Source of the DNA: Rhodospirillales bacterium
Lineage (GTDB): Bacteria; Pseudomonadota; Alphaproteobacteria; Acetobacterales; Acetobacteraceae
Direction: 5' to 3'
Length of the DNA stretch: 11,221 nucleotides
Assembly: GCA_018971455.1 (NCBI GenBank)
Contig: JAGXAV010000030.1
Location: 1 to 11,221 of the forward strand
Below the pieces are notes generated by a model that saw only the letters and a list, made by a program, of their open reading frames with translations, was not told the origin of the DNA and ran no database searches. The first letter of the stretch is position 1, and every line of letters begins with the position of its first letter. Position numbers and translations under genes: made by a program. Of the stretch, positions 6,800 through 11,221 are shown one piece after another.

Positions 6800-8611
6800 T
6801 CAGTAAACGCGCTTCTTGGGCGGGAACACCGACACGTCATTGGTCAGCGTCTGCATCTTCACCGGGCGGTAATCGAGCCGCACGGCGCCGTCCGGCGCGC
6901 ACCAGGCCAGCGTGTGCTTCATCCAGTTGGCGTCGTCGCGCTCGGGGAAATCGTCGTGCGCCTGCGCGCCGCGGCTCTCCGTGCGGGCCTCGGCGCCGAC
7001 CATGGTGGTCATCGCGTTGCCCATCAGGTTCTGCAGCTCCATCGCCTCCATCAGGTCGCTGTTCCAGATCAGACCGCGATCGGTCACCGACATGTCGCCC
7101 AGGCTCTGCCAGACGGTCTGCATCTTGGCGACGCCCTGCGTCAGGCTCTCGCTGTTGCGGAACACCGCGGCATGGGCCTGCATAGTGCGCTGCATGTTGA
7201 GCCGGATTTCGGCCACCTTGGTGCCACCCTTGGCATGGCGCGCATGGTCCAGCCGGTCGAGCGAGGCGGCGCCGGCGCCGGCCGGCAGCGCGGGCTGCGA
7301 GGCGCCCGGCTTGAGCAGCTCGGCGGCGCGGTTGGCCGCCGCCCGGCCGAACACCACGATGTCGAGCAGCGAGTTGGTGCCGAGCCGGTTGGCGCCGTGC
7401 ACGGACACGCACGCCGCCTCGCCGATCGCCATCAGCCCGGGCACCGTGGCGTCCGGGTTCTCGCGGGTCGGGCGCAGCACCTCGCCGTGATAATTCGTGG
7501 GAATGCCGCCCATGTTGTAGTGCACCGTCGGCAGCACCGGGATCGGCGCCTTGGTCACATCGACGCCGGCGAACACCTTCGCCGTCTCCGAAATGCCGGG
7601 CAGGCGCTCATGCAGGATGTCGGCGCCGAGATGCTCCAGATGGAGCATGATGTAGTCCTTATTCGGCCCGCAGCCGCGCCCGGCATTGATCTCCAGCGTC
7701 ATCGAACGCGAGACCACGTCGCGCGAGGCGAGGTCCTTGGCGGTCGGCGCGTAGCGCTCCATGAAGCGCTCGCCCTCGGAGTTGGTGAGGTAGCCGCCCT
7801 CGCCGCGCGCGCCCTCGGTGATCAGGCAGCCGGCGGGGAAGATGCCGGTCGGGTGGAACTGCACGAACTCCATGTCCTGGCACGGCAGCCCGGCGCGCAG
7901 CACCATGCCGTTGCCGTCGCCGGTGCAGGTATGCGCCGAGGTGCAGGACAGGAAGGCGCGGCCATAGCCGCCGGTCGCCAGCACCACGCTCTGCGCACGG
8001 AAGCGGTGCATGGTGCCGTCCTCCAGGCACCATGCCATCACGCCGCGGCAGACGCCCTCCTCGTCCATGATCAGGTCGAGCGCGAAATATTCGACGAAGA
8101 ACTCCACCTCGTGCTTGAGGCTCTGCTGATACAGCGTGTGCAGGATGGCATGCCCGGTGCGGTCGGCCGCCGCGCAGGCGCGCATCGCCGGCGCCTTGCC
8201 GTACTCCGTCATGTGGCCGCCGAACGGGCGCTGGTAGATCTTGCCCTCTTCGGTGCGGCTGAACGGCACGCCGAAATGCTCCAGCTCGTAGACCGCCGGG
8301 ATCGCCTCGCGGCACATGTATTCGATGGCGTCCTGGTCGCCCAGCCAGTCCGACCCCTTGACGGTGTCGTACATGTGCCAGCGCCAGTCATCCTCGCCGA
8401 TATTGCCGAGCGCCGCCCCGATGCCGCCCTGGGCGGCCACGGTGTGGCTGCGCGTCGGGAACACCTTGGTGATGCAGGCGGTCTTGAGTCCGGCCGCCCC
8501 CATGCCGAGGGTGGCGCGCAGCCCGGCCCCGCCGGCGCCGACCACCACCACGTCGTAGGTATGGTCGATGATGGTGTAGGCGCCCGCCGAAGGCTTGCTG
8601 ATGGCGTTCAT
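6800..8611 (-). CDS. sdhA: Succinate dehydrogenase flavoprotein subunit
   Basis: This 603-residue catalytic subunit of complex II oxidises succinate to fumarate. The FAD-binding Rossmann motif [12 protein letters not shown] occupies about residues 22-33. His56 in [10 protein letters not shown] is the site of covalent FAD attachment. Substrate-site residues are visible: His253 (QFHPTG), Arg297 ([10 protein letters not shown], the expected proton-shuttle arginine), His364 ([14 protein letters not shown]) and Arg409 ([12 protein letters not shown]). The C-terminus ends in the usual PPKKRVY. Length and motifs match full-length bacterial SdhA, with no break. It lies 24 bases after sdhD and 31 bases before sdhB. 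The ribosome site is only moderate (GGAACGG region). Confidence 0.98.
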   Translation of the reverse strand: MNAISKPSAGAYTIIDHTYDVVVVGAGGAGLRATLGMGAAGLKTACITKVFPTRSHTVAAQGGIGAALGNIGEDDWRWHMYDTVKGSDWLGDQDAIEYMCREAIPAVYELEHFGVPFSRTEEGKIYQRPFGGHMTEYGKAPAMRACAAADRTGHAILHTLYQQSLKHEVEFFVEYFALDLIMDEEGVCRGVMAWCLEDGTMHRFRAQSVVLATGGYGRAFLSCTSAHTCTGDGNGMVLRAGLPCQDMEFVQFHPTGIFPAGCLITEGARGEGGYLTNSEGERFMERYAPTAKDLASRDVVSRSMTLEINAGRGCGPNKDYIMLHLEHLGADILHERLPGISETAKVFAGVDVTKAPIPVLPTVHYNMGGIPTNYHGEVLRPTRENPDATVPGLMAIGEAACVSVHGANRLGTNSLLDIVVFGRAAANRAAELLKPGASQPALPAGAGAASLDRLDHARHAKGGTKVAEIRLNMQRTMQAHAAVFRNSESLTQGVAKMQTVWQSLGDMSVTDRGLIWNSDLMEAMELQNLMGNAMTTMVGAEARTESRGAQAHDDFPERDDANWMKHTLAWCAPDGAVRLDYRPVKMQTLTNDVSVFPPKKRVY

Positions 8612-8635
8612 ATGCAGGTTCGTCCGTTCCGTGGA

Positions 8636-9040
8636 TCAGCCGGTGAAGGCCAGTTTCAGCACCGCGATCAACGCCGCCAGCGCGAGCAGCACGCAGCCCG
8701 CCCGCATCGCCAGCAGCACCACCAGCCGCGCCGCCTCGCCATGGATGTAGTCGTCGATCACCGCCTGCAAGCCCAGCTGCACGTGGTGGAAGGTGGTCAG
8801 CACCAGTGCGGCCAGCAGCGTGGCGTTGACCGGCCACGCCGCCCAATGGGCGACGGCGGCGCGCGGCGCGCCCTCCAGGCGGAAGATGGAGAAGACGAAC
8901 CACAGCGAAAGCGGCACCAGGGCGGCGGCGGTCACCCGCTCGGCCCACCAATGCGCGGTGCCGGATTTCGCCGAGCCGAGGCCGCGGGCGCGCCCCAGCA
9001 TGGAGCGCATGACGGTGGGCGCGAAGGTCTTGTCGGACAT
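8636..9040 (-). CDS. sdhD: Succinate dehydrogenase membrane anchor subunit SdhD
   Basis: This 134-residue small membrane subunit of complex II helps anchor SdhAB and form the heme b and quinone sites. Three hydrophobic helices are visible at about residues 34-53, 66-90 and 104-130. The family signature FHHVQLGLQAVIDDYIH (residues 84-100) contains the His pair 85/86 that includes the probable heme-side ligand, and the Asp-Asp-Tyr near the quinone site. The N-terminus has the common RARGLGSAKSGTAHWW pattern of alphaproteobacterial SdhD. The start ATG lies 12 bases after the sdhC stop, with GGGGA just upstream. The length is typical. Confidence 0.95.
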   Translation of the reverse strand: MSDKTFAPTVMRSMLGRARGLGSAKSGTAHWWAERVTAAALVPLSLWFVFSIFRLEGAPRAAVAHWAAWPVNATLLAALVLTTFHHVQLGLQAVIDDYIHGEAARLVVLLAMRAGCVLLALAALIAVLKLAFTG

Positions 9041-9052
9041 GACGGCGATCCC

Positions 9053-9484
9053 CTACAGCGCGGCCAGGCCGATGACCCAGGTGGCGACGGTCAGCACCGC
9101 GGTCGCCACCAGCACCAGCTTGCCCGAAGCGTGCACCTGCGCGAGTTCGAACCCGCGCCCGGCATCCCATGCCAGATGGCGCAGCCCGGAGCAGAAATGG
9201 TACCACAGCGCCACCGTCCAGCCGAAGAGCAGCAGGTAGCCGATCGGCGAGCGCAGGAAGCCCGAGACGGTCGCATAGGCGGCGTCCGAGCCGGCGGCGG
9301 CGGCCAGCCACCACACCAGCAGCAGCGTGCCGGCGGCCAGGGCCACCCCGGTGATGCGGTGGAAGATCGACAGGGCCGAGGTGATCTGCGGGCGGTATAT
9401 CTGCAGATGCGGCGAGAGCGGGCGGCGGACCGGCTTGCCATCCGACGCACGGCCCAGCATCAGGGCCTCACGTACATCCTTCAT
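9053..9484 (-). CDS. sdhC: Succinate dehydrogenase cytochrome b556 subunit SdhC
   Basis: This 143-residue first cistron of the sdh operon encodes the large membrane anchor of complex II. The diagnostic RPLSPHLQIYRPQITSALSI (residues 21-40) is followed by FHRITG, where Ser and Arg residues line the quinone site. Three transmembrane helices follow, at about 45-65, 80-99 and 119-140. His96 in WYHFCSGLRHLAWD is the expected heme b ligand, by comparison with E. coli SdhC; His103 is the second conserved His. ATG at 9484 has GAGGAG 11 bases upstream. An 85-base gap separates it from gdx and is the likely site of the operon promoter. Confidence 0.96.
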   Translation of the reverse strand: MKDVREALMLGRASDGKPVRRPLSPHLQIYRPQITSALSIFHRITGVALAAGTLLLVWWLAAAAGSDAAYATVSGFLRSPIGYLLLFGWTVALWYHFCSGLRHLAWDAGRGFELAQVHASGKLVLVATAVLTVATWVIGLAAL

Positions 9485-9524
9485 CGCTGCGCCAACTCCT
9501 CACGCCGCCTGCCGCACTGCAAAA

Positions 9525-9553
9525 CCCTTACGCCCGCCGATAGGTCCGGTCAA
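9525..9553 (-). promoter_or_regulatory. sdhC: Candidate sdhCDAB promoter
   Basis: On the minus strand TTGACC (9548-9553) resembles a sigma-70 -35 box. It is followed by a 17-base spacer and TAAGGG (9525-9530), a poor -10 match. It lies in the only non-coding gap before the sdh operon. The -35 match and spacing are good and the -10 is weak, so this is tentative. Confidence 0.35.
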
Positions 9554-9569
9554 CGCGCCGGCGGCCGGC

Positions 9570-9884
9570 TCAGGACCCCAGCCGCAGCCCGGCCACCCCG
9601 GCGAGAATGAGCCCGACGCAGCCGATCCGCAGCAGGCCCGCCGGCTCGCCCTCCAGCAGGATGCCCCAGACCAGCCCGCCGGCCGCCCCGATGCCAGTCC
9701 ATACGGCATAGACCGTGCCCATCGGCAGGCTGCGCAGCGCCTGCGACATGCAGAAGAAACTGACGCCGAGCACCGCCACCACGGCGGCACTCGGCCATGG
9801 CCGGCTGAACCCGTCCGACTGCTTGAGCAGGACCACCCAGGCCACCTCCGACAGCCCGGCGGCGGCCAGCCAAAGCCAGGCCAA
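9570..9884 (-). CDS. gdx: SMR-family guanidinium exporter (Gdx/SugE type)
   Basis: This 104-residue four-helix inner-membrane protein belongs to the small multidrug resistance family, where Gdx members export guanidinium in exchange for protons as dual-topology dimers. The Gdx-type site residues fall at their usual numbers: Glu13 and Trp16 in GLSEVAWVVLLK, Ser42, and Tyr59 and Trp62 in YAVWTGIGA. The GLSEV..W and VGTxYAVWTGIGA-like segments are of SugE/Gdx rather than EmrE type. The start is TTG at 9884, not ATG. Family numbering places Glu13 correctly from this codon, and GGAG lies 7 bases upstream; the only nearby ATG is out of frame. It begins 22 bases after the asd stop, so it is probably read with asd. 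No guanidine riboswitch can fit in that gap. Confidence 0.92.
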   Translation of the reverse strand: MAWLWLAAAGLSEVAWVVLLKQSDGFSRPWPSAAVVAVLGVSFFCMSQALRSLPMGTVYAVWTGIGAAGGLVWGILLEGEPAGLLRIGCVGLILAGVAGLRLGS

Positions 9885-9891
9885 ACCTAGG

Positions 9892-9895
9892 CTCC
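9892..9895 (-). promoter_or_regulatory. gdx: Shine-Dalgarno supporting the TTG start of gdx
   Basis: GGAG on the minus strand lies 7 bases before TTG at 9884, in the 22-base gap between asd and gdx. Together with family numbering it decides the unusual start. Confidence 0.6.
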
Positions 9896-9906
9896 GGCCG
9901 CCGCCA

Positions 9907-10932
<1,026 letters not shown>

Positions 10933-10939
10933 AACCCAT

Positions 10940-10944
10940 CCTCC
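10940..10944 (-). promoter_or_regulatory. asd: Shine-Dalgarno deciding the asd start
   Basis: GGAGG on the minus strand is 7 bases before ATG 10932. A second ATG directly behind it (10937-10939) is out of frame, so this site selects 10932. Confidence 0.65.
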
Positions 10945-11020
10945 ATGCCTGAGCGGCCCCACTGGCCGGTCCGCACGGTTAGCCGCCCGTTCCGTCCCCG
11001 GCAAGCGGAGTCTGCGCCGA

Positions 11021-11221
11021 TCAGGCCTGTGCGGTGAGCGATTCGCGCCAGATTCCGGTCATCGGCACGCCATCGGGACCGATGCGCCCGCGATACATGC
11101 CGGCCGAATTGAACGGCAGCGCCACATCGCCGGCCGCGTCGATCGCGATCAGCCCGCCCGACCCGCCGATCGCGCCGAGTTCGGCCACCACCGCCGCCGC
11201 CGCCTCGGCCAGGCTCTGCCC
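11021..11221 (-). CDS. iaaA: Isoaspartyl peptidase / plant-type L-asparaginase, C-terminal part
   Basis: The last 66 codons of a gene that enters from the right edge of the window. The residues GGSGGLIAIDAAGDVALPF and NSAGMYRG, ending near TGIWRE, match the C-terminus of the beta subunit of T2-family Ntn-hydrolases (EcAIII/IaaA type). These enzymes cleave isoaspartyl dipeptides and asparagine after self-cleavage. The autocleavage Thr and the alpha subunit are outside the window, so activity cannot be judged. The stop TGA is at 11021-11023. The 88-base gap to asd has no convincing terminator, so the two genes may be co-transcribed. Confidence 0.88.
   Translation of the reverse strand, partial: GQSLAEAAAAVVAELGAIGGSGGLIAIDAAGDVALPFNSAGMYRGRIGPDGVPMTGIWRESLTAQA

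Noticed and set aside
5842..7185. Open frame (447 codons) on the + strand opposite sdhB and part of sdhA
   Set aside because: Covers conserved cysteine motifs of sdhB on the other strand and has no domain of its own.
9551..9569. GC-rich palindromic stretch after the gdx stop as a terminator
   Set aside because: The repeat is short and imperfect, and is not followed by a T-run on the minus strand.
6674..9610. Very long open frame (978 codons) on the + strand opposite the sdh genes
   Set aside because: Its translation is rich in His, Arg, Gly and Ala with no recognisable domain. It mirrors well-conserved sdhA, sdhC and sdhD on the other strand; GC-rich codon use removes stops from the antisense frame.
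10945..11020. Possible terminator between the isoaspartyl peptidase gene and asd
   Set aside because: Only a short imperfect stem (GCGG...CCGC) is visible and no T-run follows.

Overview
The window is very GC-rich DNA with strong G/C preference at third codon positions. The sdhC-sdhD-sdhA-sdhB order and the protein styles (DUF1194, the variant dihydroorotase, an HCxxGxxR phosphatase) point to an alphaproteobacterial chromosome, perhaps of the Rhodospirillales/Acetobacteraceae type. That placement is inferred from protein style; there is no rRNA or other marker here.

Left half (1-5305), + strand: the C-terminal part of an AsnB-type asparagine synthetase (N-terminus outside the window), then after a 12-base gap a class I dihydroorotase-like amidohydrolase, then an exported von Willebrand A-like DUF1194 protein, then a GT4-type glycosyltransferase carrying an extra N-terminal beta-rich accessory domain. 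The asnB/dihydroorotase pair looks like one transcription unit. Hairpins lie just before and just after the DUF1194 gene.

Right half (5277-11221), - strand, read from right to left: the last 66 codons of an isoaspartyl peptidase/plant-type asparaginase, aspartate-semialdehyde dehydrogenase (asd), a guanidinium exporter of the SMR family (gdx/sugE) starting at TTG, the complete succinate dehydrogenase operon sdhCDAB, and a small dual-specificity/tyrosine-type phosphatase joined to the end of sdhB. The two halves converge and their last genes overlap by 29 bases.

The sdh genes encode respiratory complex II, linking the TCA cycle to the quinone pool. Asd feeds the Lys/Thr/Met branch from aspartate. 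The glycosyltransferase probably works on a surface polysaccharide or glycan. No mobile element, CRISPR array, tRNA, rRNA or phage gene is visible. No intergenic gap reaches 300 bases; the longest are about 85-90 bases. I see no clearly novel system. The most notable points are the gdx gene placed behind asd without its usual riboswitch context, the phosphatase appended to the sdh operon, and the two-part glycosyltransferase.
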